Source: JBBRLA01 sp038231615 (GTDB taxonomy: Bacteria > Myxococcota_A > Polyangia > Palsa-1104 > JAEUJZ01). Taken from it: DNA of 8,038 nucleotides. The notes beneath the pieces are model-generated. The model was not told the origin of the DNA. It searched no databases and saw only the letters and a program-made list of their open reading frames with translations. Where the stretch lies: NCBI GenBank assembly GCA_038231615.1, contig JBBRLA010000392.1, forward strand, positions 1 through 8,038. The letters are read 5' to 3'. The position numbers and the translations under genes are program-made. Below are positions 1 to 5,849 of the stretch, in pieces (within the stretch, counting starts at the first letter, position 1; each line of letters starts with the position of its first letter).

Positions 1-133
1 GCCGCGAACGATCCCGACTTCTTCCCACGATGAAATGCTAGACGACGACGGGTCAGCACGTCAAGCAGACCGGCCGGGAGGCGCATGCCGGTCGTCCCCG
101 GCCGGGCCCGGTCGTTTTCGGCCTGGCCTGGCA

Positions 134-1117
134 TCACGAAAGTAGATCGTCTGCCGAAGGGACGGTCTGGACCCGTTCCAGCCAACCCATCAGGGTGTTC
201 CAGTCATCGCAGGCAAGCACCCGTTGGCGCTGCTCCTCGCTCAGCGACATGCCCCGTGCCGACAGACGGGCGAGGATGTGGGCCGCCAACTGCTCCCGCG
301 CCTGCTGGAACCGGTGGTCGGTCTCTTCGCGCCGGCGGTCGGCCTCCTCGCGCTGGCGGTCGGTCTCTTCGCGCTGGCGGTCGGCCTCCTCGCGCTGGCG
401 GTCGGCCTCTTCGCTGCTGTGTTGTTGCTCATCGAGCATGCTCTGTAGACGACCGATCAGCTCGCGCGAGTCTGGCACCAGCGCTTCCCCCAGGAAGAAG
501 CGCAGACGGCCCTCCACGACCGCCAGCTCCAGCTGCAGCGTAGCCGAGGGATAGTGCCCCCCCTGAGGCACGATGGGGACGTAGACCGCGTTTCCGGCGG
601 AAAGCCGCCACCCGCGCAGGACCCGACGCCGGCAGTCGAAGGCAAAATACTCGGGGATCCGCAACCGGGCGAATTCCCTCACATTCTTCACCAGATCTTT
701 TTGTGCCTGGCCCCGGTTGCGCAGTTCCAGGATGAAGTCGATGCCACGGCCTTCATCGACCACCCGCCACGAGTCGCGGTCTCGTTCTGGGTCTGCGACA
801 TCCGCCACCGCCAGCAGATCCGGCGAGAAGGCAATCTCGCCGGGGTAAAGCACCCCCAGCTCGCAGGCCAGGAACACCTTGCGCCCGCTGCGATGGAAGT
901 GATCGTCCAGGTCCTTGTAGGCATTCGCCTTGGGACGGAAGTGACCGGTGCCCTCGGACATCGCCAAAACGTCGCCGCTGTTCAACGCATCGTAGATGCG
1001 CTGCTCCACCGCCTGGCGCTGGGGTTCGGACAGGGCCGCCCACTCCGTAGCGTCGGGGACGCGAAGACGGACATCGACAGAGGATTCGGGGTCCGAGTTG
1101 ACGACGAGGGGAAGCAT
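134..1117 (-). CDS. Uma2-family (DUF820) PD-(D/E)XK nuclease-like protein with C-terminal heptad coiled coil
   Basis: The 327-residue product matches the Uma2 fold of restriction-endonuclease-like proteins. Visible motifs are SPDLLAV (98-104, acidic residue D100), ILELRNRG (129-136, E131) and QKDLVKN (139-145, K140/K144), followed by the family signature RIPEYFAFD (153-161). These are the expected acidic and basic residues of a PD-(D/E)XK site, although the usual E-V-x after the beta strand is E-L-R here. Residues about 219-280 form a highly charged coiled coil with near-perfect EEADRQR-type heptads. The tail (about 281-327, including LSARGMSLSEEQ and DDWNTLMGWLERV) resembles the C-terminal helices seen in other Uma2 and Rpn-like proteins. 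The ATG at 1117 lacks a clear Shine-Dalgarno sequence, and a possible promoter sits very close to it. Uma2 proteins are common in multicopy in some bacteria, but their biological role is poorly known; nuclease activity here is inferred from fold only. Confidence 0.88.
   Translation of the reverse strand: MLPLVVNSDPESSVDVRLRVPDATEWAALSEPQRQAVEQRIYDALNSGDVLAMSEGTGHFRPKANAYKDLDDHFHRSGRKVFLACELGVLYPGEIAFSPDLLAVADVADPERDRDSWRVVDEGRGIDFILELRNRGQAQKDLVKNVREFARLRIPEYFAFDCRRRVLRGWRLSAGNAVYVPIVPQGGHYPSATLQLELAVVEGRLRFFLGEALVPDSRELIGRLQSMLDEQQHSSEEADRQREEADRQREETDRQREEADRRREETDHRFQQAREQLAAHILARLSARGMSLSEEQRQRVLACDDWNTLMGWLERVQTVPSADDLLS
316..420. repeat. Five tandem 21-bp repeats coding heptads of the Uma2 coiled coil
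   Basis: Five consecutive 21-bp units start at 316, 337, 358, 379 and 400. They differ at only a few bases each, mostly synonymous or conservative (A/T and Q/R in the heptad). On the minus strand they encode repeated EEADRQR-like heptads, about residues 233-267 of the Uma2-like protein. Near-identity at DNA level suggests recent expansion by slippage and probable copy-number variation among relatives. Confidence 0.9.
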
Positions 1118-1124
1118 GCGAAAG

Positions 1125-1154
1125 AAGATAGCATCCCCCGCCGCCGCCGGCCAA
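1125..1154 (-). promoter_or_regulatory. Possible sigma-70-type promoter of the Uma2 gene
   Basis: On the minus strand, TTGGCC (1154-1149) is followed by an 18-bp spacer and TATCTT (1130-1125) preceded by TGC, an extended -10-like context. Only 7 bases separate the -10 from the ATG at 1117, so transcription would begin at or next to the start codon, giving a leaderless mRNA. This agrees with the lack of a Shine-Dalgarno sequence. The match is partial, and vegetative promoters of GC-rich genomes are hard to call by eye. Confidence 0.3.
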
Positions 1155-1181
1155 CAGAACGCCGCCGCCGGCCAAGCGGCG
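1140..1181. repeat. Two-copy 21-bp-period GC-rich direct repeat upstream of the Uma2 gene
   Basis: The 15-mer GCCGCCGCCGGCCAA occurs at 1140-1154 and again at 1161-1175, a period of exactly 21 bp. It overlaps the candidate -35 element of the Uma2 gene. No coding function is supported here. Confidence 0.75.
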
Positions 1182-1216
1182 CTCTATCCCGTCCACGTGA
1201 GGAACACGGCGCTCTA
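1177..1216. repeat. Direct repeat of CGGCGCTCTA, 30 bp apart
   Basis: CGGCGCTCTA is found at 1177-1186 and 1207-1216. Both copies are followed within a few bases by a CACGTGA or ACGTGAA sequence. Together with the repeats on either side, this makes the upstream region of the Uma2 gene an almost continuous mosaic of short direct repeats. Confidence 0.6.
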
Positions 1217-1226
1217 CGTGAAGCGG

Positions 1227-1368
1227 CAGGAGAGCCAAATCAGCCGACTGATTTGATCAATCACTGGACTGATTTATTCAGTCACTGAGGTGACTTTTTA
1301 AATCAATCAAGTGACTTAAAAAATCAGCCCGGTGACTGAGCAAATCACCGGGCTGATATCCACACCCT
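1227..1368. repeat. Array of degenerate 21-bp units with internal dyad TGAYTNNNNNRRTCA
   Basis: Units begin at 1227, 1248, 1269, 1290, 1311, 1332 and 1353, exactly 21 bp apart. Five carry a complete 15-bp core: TGATTTGATCAATCA at 1249-1263, TGATTTATTCAGTCA at 1270-1284, TGACTTTTTAAATCA at 1291-1305, TGACTTAAAAAATCA at 1312-1326 and TGACTGAGCAAATCA at 1333-1347. The flanking units keep one half-site only (AATCA at 1238-1242, TGAT at 1354-1357). The 6-bp linkers vary. The first core is a perfect inverted repeat; the others have one mismatch between the arms. Spacing of 21 bp equals two helical turns, so a bound dimer would sit on one face of the DNA. The stretch is far more AT-rich than its surroundings. 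It could be an operator array, a minisatellite or a structured 3' region; the sequence alone does not decide. Confidence 0.8.
1317..1357 (-). terminator. Intrinsic terminator of the HELSH/radical SAM operon
   Basis: On the minus strand a perfect 13-bp stem, ATCAGCCCGGTGA pairing with TCACCGGGCTGAT (1357-1345 and 1335-1323), encloses a 9-nt loop and runs directly into a six-base T tract (1323-1318). It lies about 81 nt after the TAA of the radical SAM gene at 1439, in the right orientation to end that operon. It would insulate the downstream Uma2 gene, implying that gene has its own promoter. The stem is made from two adjacent 21-bp units whose GC linkers, GCCCGG and CCGGGC, are mutually complementary. 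Confidence 0.8.
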
Positions 1369-1400
1369 GGTTCCTCGCGTACAGACCCTTGTTCTTCGCG
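1364..1400. repeat. Two-copy 16-bp repeat with 21-bp period in the radical SAM gene 3' region
   Basis: ACCCTGGTTCCTCGCG at 1364-1379 is repeated as ACCCTTGTTCTTCGCG at 1385-1400, 14 of 16 bases identical and 21 bp apart. The sequence is unrelated to the TGAYT dyad units but continues the same 21-bp period from the right-hand side of the array. It lies in the presumed 3' untranslated region of the radical SAM mRNA. Confidence 0.7.
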
Positions 1401-1438
1401 GCAGAAGCGCGGATTGATTGATCCAAAGGGGACTCTTT

Positions 1439-2896
1439 TTAGCGTGCCCCCGCGGCTGGGACGCGCGCGGTTGGCGGGCCCTTTTTGGCCCCCAAAAGCT
1501 GCGCCTCCGCTTCCGCCTGTTGCGCCGCCACCACGCGGAAGGTCAGACGGGCCTTCATGTCCAGCGCCACCTGCATCAGTTCCCGCATCTGCACCGAATG
1601 GTGAAAGAAATTTCGCTCCAGTGCCGCGTCGCTGCGGTAGGCGCGGGAGATCTCCGAAAGGGACCACGCGGTGGGGAAGGGCTCGTACTCGATGGGCGGT
1701 TCGCGGAGCCACCAGTCGGTGAAGCCGTGGTGCTGGTGGTGCTTGTCGTAGATCTCCGTCCCGGGATAGGGCACCAGCACCCCGCGGGCGTTGAAGCCGC
1801 CGGCGACGTCCGCCATCTCTTCCATGAACCCGAGGCTGCAGCCAAGCTGCGCCGGGGTCTCGTCGGGCCAGCCGAACATCAGGTTCACGATCATGTGCAG
1901 GCCCAGCTCCTTACCCAGGGCCAGCACCTCCTTGACCCGCTCCACCGTCACCCCCTTGCCAATCCGCAGCAGCATCTCCGGGTCGGCGCTTTCCATGCCG
2001 ATGTCCACGCCGCCGCAGCCGGCTTCCTGCATTTGCGCCAAAACCTCGCGGGACAAATGGGCCGGGTGGGCGGTGCAGGTCCAGCCAATTCCCGGGGCGT
2101 GGCGGCGCAGCGCCTGGCACAACTGGTCCACTCGGCGTCGGCCCACGGCAAACGAGTCGTCGAAGAAGCTGAAGGCGCCCATCCCGTGATGGCGGCGCAG
2201 GTAGGCCACCTCGGCGCCGATGGCGTCGGCGTCACGGTAGCGGAAGCGCCTGCCGGTGACGTTGTTGCAGCAGAAAGTGCATGCCGCCGGGCAGCCGCGG
2301 CTCGACAGGATGCCCATGGGCGCCACGGTGTCGCGGGTGCCGTACCAGGCGGGATCGAAGAGATCCAGGGCCTGCGTCGGCGAGGGCAGGGCGTCCAGAT
2401 CGGTCAGCGGCCCGGCCGAGGCGTTGTGGCGCACCCCAAAGGGACCGCGGAAGGTCAGCCCGGCGACCTGCTCCAGCCGGCGCCGGGCCCCCGCCCCAGG
2501 CACCACGGGGTCCACTGTCTCGGCGAGCTGCGAAAGGGACGTCTCGGCCTCGCCGCGCAGGACGAAGGAAAAGCCGTGGGAAAGCGGCTCCTCGGGGCAC
2601 ACGGTGGCGTGAGGTCCCCCCGCGACCAGCACGAAGCGCCCCAAAAGGGCCCGGGCCAGCGCATAGGCCGGCTGGACGTAGAGCGTCTTCAGGTGCAGGC
2701 CGACCAGGTCGGGGGTAAAGGCGCGGATGCGCTCGGCGATCTCGCCGAAGTCTTTTGGCGCGAAGGGGGCCGAGGCATCGAGCAGCGCCACCTGGTGGCC
2801 GCGGGCGCGCAGGGAGGCCGCCAGATAGCAGAAGGAGAGCAGCGGCGTGCGCACCGGCTCGGGGGTGGGCGGGTTGACCAGGAACACACGCGCCAT
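1439..2896 (-). CDS. Cobalamin-binding-domain radical SAM protein
   Basis: The 485-residue product has the two-domain layout of B12-dependent radical SAM enzymes. The N-terminal Rossmann-like domain (about 1-150) starts with VFLVNPP and contains the family signatures LLSFCYLAASLRARGHQVAL (19-38), LVGLHLKT and VAGGPHATVCPEE (91-103). The radical SAM core (about 190-385) has SSRGCPAACTFC with the Fe-S cysteines C202, C206 and C209 (C-x3-C-x2-C), FFDDSF (244-249), GGVDIGMESAD (295-305) and VPYPGTEIYD (375-384). The C-terminal part includes DKHHQHHGFTDWW and an Ala/Gln-rich tail from about 457. Relatives carry out methylations, ring closures or other radical chemistry using cobalamin, SAM and a 4Fe-4S cluster; the substrate here is unknown. 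It begins 9 bp after the stop of the HELSH gene, implying co-transcription and probably translational coupling, and is followed by a strong terminator. Confidence 0.92.
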   Translation of the reverse strand: MARVFLVNPPTPEPVRTPLLSFCYLAASLRARGHQVALLDASAPFAPKDFGEIAERIRAFTPDLVGLHLKTLYVQPAYALARALLGRFVLVAGGPHATVCPEEPLSHGFSFVLRGEAETSLSQLAETVDPVVPGAGARRRLEQVAGLTFRGPFGVRHNASAGPLTDLDALPSPTQALDLFDPAWYGTRDTVAPMGILSSRGCPAACTFCCNNVTGRRFRYRDADAIGAEVAYLRRHHGMGAFSFFDDSFAVGRRRVDQLCQALRRHAPGIGWTCTAHPAHLSREVLAQMQEAGCGGVDIGMESADPEMLLRIGKGVTVERVKEVLALGKELGLHMIVNLMFGWPDETPAQLGCSLGFMEEMADVAGGFNARGVLVPYPGTEIYDKHHQHHGFTDWWLREPPIEYEPFPTAWSLSEISRAYRSDAALERNFFHHSVQMRELMQVALDMKARLTFRVVAAQQAEAEAQLLGAKKGPPTARVPAAGAR

Positions 2897-2905
2897 GAGA
2901 CCAGC

Positions 2906-4387
2906 TTACCCCGGGTGCCGGGATAGGCGGTAGCCCGCCCCGTGGCGGGAGGGGGCGCCGTCGCGGATGGCCTGGCCGGCCTCGGCCAGCGCGTCCAGAT
3001 CGTGGACCTCCAGGGTGTACCCGGCAACGCCGCGCCCGCGCAGGCGGGACGCCACTGCCGGCGGGAAGAGGTAGCTTGGCGGCTCGGTGCCGGCGTCCCC
3101 TGGCGGCAGCGTCGTATGCACCCGGCAGCCGGCCAGATCGACCTTGATCGGCGCCACGGGCGGCAGGCTGGTCACGGCGAAGGCCCCTTCCTCCCGAACG
3201 CCACGCAGGCACATGGCGCGCAGGGCGAAGGTCAGGATCTCCCCGTCCATCTCCGCCTCTTCACCCGGCGGCACCTCGATCCACGGCATCGCGTCCAGGC
3301 TTTCGAGCGTCAGCCCCGAAAGGTCGGGTCCGGCGCCAGCGGAGGCTGGAACGGCCAGGAAGAAAAGCTTCATCCACGGCCCGGGGCGGTAGTTGCTGGA
3401 GAGAAAGTGCGGGTCGCGGGTGCGCGCGTATTCCGCCCAGCCCAGGCGGGCGGCGGCGGCGAGCAGGGCATCTTGGGCCTCGCCCTCCCATCCCTTTGGG
3501 CCGGCGTGGGCCCGCGTCACCGCGCCGAGTCCCACGGTCCGGCACAATGCCTGCCCGACCTGCGAGAGCCAGGGCGCCGCGAAGAGGGTCCGCGGCCCGG
3601 CGCCATTCTTGTCGGGGAACGCCAGCGCGGGCAGCACCCGCGCCCCCAGGTAGCTGGAGACGCATTCGTCCAGGTAGGGCGGGAAGATCGCCGCCCGCCG
3701 CCTGCTGCCATGACTCAGCTCGTGGAGCAGCGGGGCGCTCAGGTCGCGGTCGATCACTGCCTCCAGCGGCTCACCAAGAAGAAGGGCCCGGCCCATCCGC
3801 GAGAGGTCCCCCGGGTAGCCACCGAGCAGCGGCATGAATCCCCCATAGTAGCTGCGGCCGTAGAGCGCCGCCACCGTGCCGCATTCCTTCCGCAGGGCCG
3901 CCCCCGAAGGAGCGAAGGGCGGCGCGGACAGGCCGGCTTGCGCGAAAAGATCAAAAAGCCCGTCGATCCCCCGGCGCAGGTGCGGCAGCCGGTCCCAGTC
4001 GAGGGGCCCGCGCCCCTGGCAGTGGAATACCGATGACGCGGCCGGGTCCCCGGCGCAGAGTTGCTCGATCAGCAGCCCGGGCATAAACTCCAGGTAGTGT
4101 CGCAGGAGCAGCCCCGGCCCCCGCCCGGGGGTGAGATCGGGTTCGGCATTCTCAAGCGCCACGGCGTGGGAGAGCACCTCGGCGAAGCTTTCCGGCAGCG
4201 ACAGAGGGGGCGGCGTCTCCGACGTCCCCGGGCGCAGCCGCCCCTCTGCCCGCAGGCGCTCCCAGGCCCGCCCTGCGCCCTGGTCAAGCAGGTCGGCGAA
4301 GCCGGCCCGTACCTGGTCGGCCTCGGCGCAAAGCCCGGTGATCCGCCGCAGCAGGGAGTCACGGGACTGCTGCCGCGCCGTGTCCAC
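2906..4387 (-). CDS. Unrecognised protein with HELSH (HExxH) putative zinc-metallopeptidase motif
   Basis: I do not recognise a named family for this 493-residue product. The key signature is APLLHELSHGSRRR (218-231): H222, E223 and H226 form an HExxH zinc site. PPYLDECVSSYLG (236-248) follows, where E241 (or D240), about 15 residues after H226, could be the third ligand as in gluzincin-type peptidases. Further aromatic- and glycine-rich blocks include GRSYYGGFMPLLGGYPGD (177-194) and HFLSSNYRPGPWMKLFF (327-343). There is no convincing signal peptide or membrane segment, so a cytoplasmic location is likely. The GTG at 4387 is the first usable start after an in-frame TGA about 50 bp upstream; no good Shine-Dalgarno is visible, so a later start is possible. 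It leads the operon with the radical SAM gene, suggesting that the pair acts on the same substrate. Peptidase activity is inferred from the motif alone. Confidence 0.85.
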   Translation of the reverse strand: MDTARQQSRDSLLRRITGLCAEADQVRAGFADLLDQGAGRAWERLRAEGRLRPGTSETPPPLSLPESFAEVLSHAVALENAEPDLTPGRGPGLLLRHYLEFMPGLLIEQLCAGDPAASSVFHCQGRGPLDWDRLPHLRRGIDGLFDLFAQAGLSAPPFAPSGAALRKECGTVAALYGRSYYGGFMPLLGGYPGDLSRMGRALLLGEPLEAVIDRDLSAPLLHELSHGSRRRAAIFPPYLDECVSSYLGARVLPALAFPDKNGAGPRTLFAAPWLSQVGQALCRTVGLGAVTRAHAGPKGWEGEAQDALLAAAARLGWAEYARTRDPHFLSSNYRPGPWMKLFFLAVPASAGAGPDLSGLTLESLDAMPWIEVPPGEEAEMDGEILTFALRAMCLRGVREEGAFAVTSLPPVAPIKVDLAGCRVHTTLPPGDAGTEPPSYLFPPAVASRLRGRGVAGYTLEVHDLDALAEAGQAIRDGAPSRHGAGYRLSRHPG

Positions 4388-4464
4388 CGGGAAAGCATGG
4401 CAGTTCCCCGAAGGGTGGGCAACCCCAACGAATCGGGCTGGTCAAAGAGAGGGTCCGAGGTAGG
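4388..4464. promoter_or_regulatory. Divergent intergenic spacer, presumed promoters for both flanking genes
   Basis: This 77-bp gap lies between the minus-strand HELSH/radical SAM operon and the plus-strand PEGA-like gene, so it must hold promoters for both unless transcription starts inside coding sequence. On the minus strand TTGACC (about 4445-4440) resembles a -35, but no convincing -10 lies 16-18 bp downstream. On the plus side GAGG at 4457-4460 is a possible ribosome-binding sequence 4 nt before the ATG at 4465. I see no clear operator. Confidence 0.35.
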
Positions 4465-5811
4465 ATGCGCCTACGAATGAGGCGCCTACGAATGATGCCG
4501 AAGATTGCGATGTTGGACGTCCCATCCATGGCCTCGGAGGACCGACGGGCCCCGGGGGACCGACGGGCCCCGACGCACAGGGGACACCTTTGGACCCGCC
4601 GCGGGGTGTGTCTCTGGGCCGCGCTGGTCATTTCCTGGGTCTGGGCTTGGGCCTGCACTGGCGCCGGGACCGCGATCGGCCCCGCCTGGGCGGACAAAAA
4701 ACCCGTTGCGCCTCCGGTCACGGTGTCTGCCATCTGGGCGGGCCCGCCCACCGAGCAGCCGGCGCCGGGTCTCTTGCGGGCGCTCACCCTGACCGGGGCC
4801 ACGGTGCTGCCCCAGGGAGGGCTCTTCGCCGCAGGGCAGGTGGTGGTCGCCGGTCGCCACGCCCTGGCCGAGCTGCGCTGTGGCGAAGCGGTCGCGGCCC
4901 TTTCCCAGGCAGAGGAGCGCCTCCTTTCCGAGGTGGCGGTCGAGGACGCCCGGCCGACGCTTCTTTCCATCGAGTCGCTGCTCCTGCTCTGCGCCGACCG
5001 GATCAACAACGACGCCGCGGCCAACCGTGCCGCTGATCGGCTGACCATGCTGGGCGGCGAGCCCCCGGCGGACGTGCAACTGGTGCTGCGGCGCTACCGC
5101 CCCGGGCCGCTCTTCGGTCCGCCGCTGCCGCCGTCGGAGGTGGACACCGACCCCAAGGGCGCACAGGTGATCCGCGACCTGCTGAAGATCGGCGCGGCGC
5201 CGGTGTCGGTCCCAGGGGGCCATCCCGACGTGGACATGCTCGACGTGGAACTGCCCGGGTGGCGCAAGATCCACCGGCCGCTTTCCAGCGGTGAGAAGCT
5301 GGGCCTGGGTCTGCGCAGCGAGGACCGGCTGCCGGTGCTGGCCGACGCGGTGGCCGCCCGTGCCCTGGGAAGCGCGGGGCAGGCGACGGCGCTGCGGGTG
5401 ATCGCCGACTTCCAGAAGGGCCTGAGCGGGCCCCCGGGGCGGGTGGTGGTCTTCGCCCCGGGACAGGTCGGCGGGCAGTCCCTTCCGGGAGAGAAGCTGC
5501 GGGCGGTGGTCTACGATCTCGGGGTGCGAAAGTGGACCACGCCGGTCAGCGACATCGGCGCCGGGCCGGCGGCGCAGCAGGCCGCGCAGATGGTGGCCCT
5601 GGCGCAAAACGGGACGACCGAGGCGAAGGTGGCGGGGGCCGGCAAGAAGGAGCCGTCGAAGCGCGACGGGGAAAAGACGCCCTTCTTTCAGTTCACCAAG
5701 GCCAAGTGGTACTCCTGGGTGGTGGCCGGCGGGGTGGTGGTACTCATCGGCGGCCTGCTCATCGCCGACCACTATGGCACCGACAGCCTGACGGTCCACG
5801 CGACCCACTGA
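4465..5811 (+). CDS. Exported protein with PEGA-like domain and C-terminal membrane anchor
   Basis: The 448-residue product carries a basic N-terminus followed by a hydrophobic stretch (about 48-64) and a likely signal-peptidase site at PAWA/DKKP (after residue 76). Residues about 100-212 are helical and resemble the repeat-like segments in such proteins, with ELRCGEAVAALSQAEERL and LLCADRINND. Residues about 225-272 (VDTDPKGAQVIRDLLK, then APVSVPGGHPDVDML, then PGWRKIHRPL) fit a PEGA-like beta domain. After a charged linker, KWYSWVVAGGVVVLIGGLLI (414-433) is a probable transmembrane helix with a short tail. This layout is common among Myxococcota envelope proteins of unknown role. The start is uncertain: ATG codons at 4465, 4477, 4492, 4495 and 4528 are all in frame. 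The one at 4492 has GAGG at 4479-4482 with 9-nt spacing, which fits best, and 4528 still keeps the whole signal peptide. The gene stands alone on this strand and converges on the Imm26-like frame. Confidence 0.82.
   Translation: MRLRMRRLRMMPKIAMLDVPSMASEDRRAPGDRRAPTHRGHLWTRRGVCLWAALVISWVWAWACTGAGTAIGPAWADKKPVAPPVTVSAIWAGPPTEQPAPGLLRALTLTGATVLPQGGLFAAGQVVVAGRHALAELRCGEAVAALSQAEERLLSEVAVEDARPTLLSIESLLLLCADRINNDAAANRAADRLTMLGGEPPADVQLVLRRYRPGPLFGPPLPPSEVDTDPKGAQVIRDLLKIGAAPVSVPGGHPDVDMLDVELPGWRKIHRPLSSGEKLGLGLRSEDRLPVLADAVAARALGSAGQATALRVIADFQKGLSGPPGRVVVFAPGQVGGQSLPGEKLRAVVYDLGVRKWTTPVSDIGAGPAAQQAAQMVALAQNGTTEAKVAGAGKKEPSKRDGEKTPFFQFTKAKWYSWVVAGGVVVLIGGLLIADHYGTDSLTVHATH
4467..4495. repeat. 14-bp direct repeat at the start of the PEGA-like gene
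   Basis: GCGCCTACGAATGA occurs at 4467-4480 and 4482-4495, a 15-bp period. It duplicates the RLRM codons and an ATG, producing several competing in-frame start codons. Confidence 0.75.
4539..4572. repeat. 16-bp direct repeat in the N-terminal region of the PEGA-like gene
   Basis: GGACCGACGGGCCCCG occurs at 4539-4554 and 4557-4572 with 18-bp period and no mismatches, encoding DRRAPG then DRRAPT ahead of the signal peptide. Low-complexity duplication here suggests this N-terminal stretch is unconstrained or partly untranslated. Confidence 0.75.
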
Positions 5812-5849
5812 ACGTGATCCCCCCATCGAAGACCTCTTCGCTGCACTGC

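Noticed and set aside
1..133. Possible gene ends or starts at the left edge, for example a minus-strand GTG frame reading LTRRRLAFHRGKK
   Set aside because: Only about 19 codons are visible with no recognisable motif. The GC-rich palindromic bits at 68-115 do not form a convincing terminator.
554..1288. A 244-codon plus-strand frame across the Uma2 gene and its upstream region
   Set aside because: It is a shadow of the Uma2 frame whose 3' end merely reads through the intergenic repeats (PTDLINHWTDLFSH).
1280..1299. Plus-strand terminator: AGTCAC-TGAG-GTGACT followed by TTTT
   Set aside because: The stem is only 6 bp, the T tract is short, and no plus-strand gene ends upstream of it; it follows from the dyad repeats.
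1227..1368. CRISPR-like array
   Set aside because: The 21-bp units abut with 6-bp linkers and there are no spacers of unique sequence, so this is a degenerate tandem repeat, not a CRISPR array.
1278..1438. Minus-strand heptad peptide (GDLLSH, ADFLSH, IDLKSH) as part of a real protein
   Set aside because: The frame is out of register with the radical SAM gene, lies after its stop, and later array units contain TGA stops in the same register.
1418..2926. A 502-codon plus-strand open frame, longer than the gene opposite it
   Set aside because: It is antisense to the radical SAM gene, shows no domain signature, and is Gln/His/Gly-rich as expected of a GC3-driven shadow. The minus-strand frame has the complete CxxxCxxC and other family motifs.
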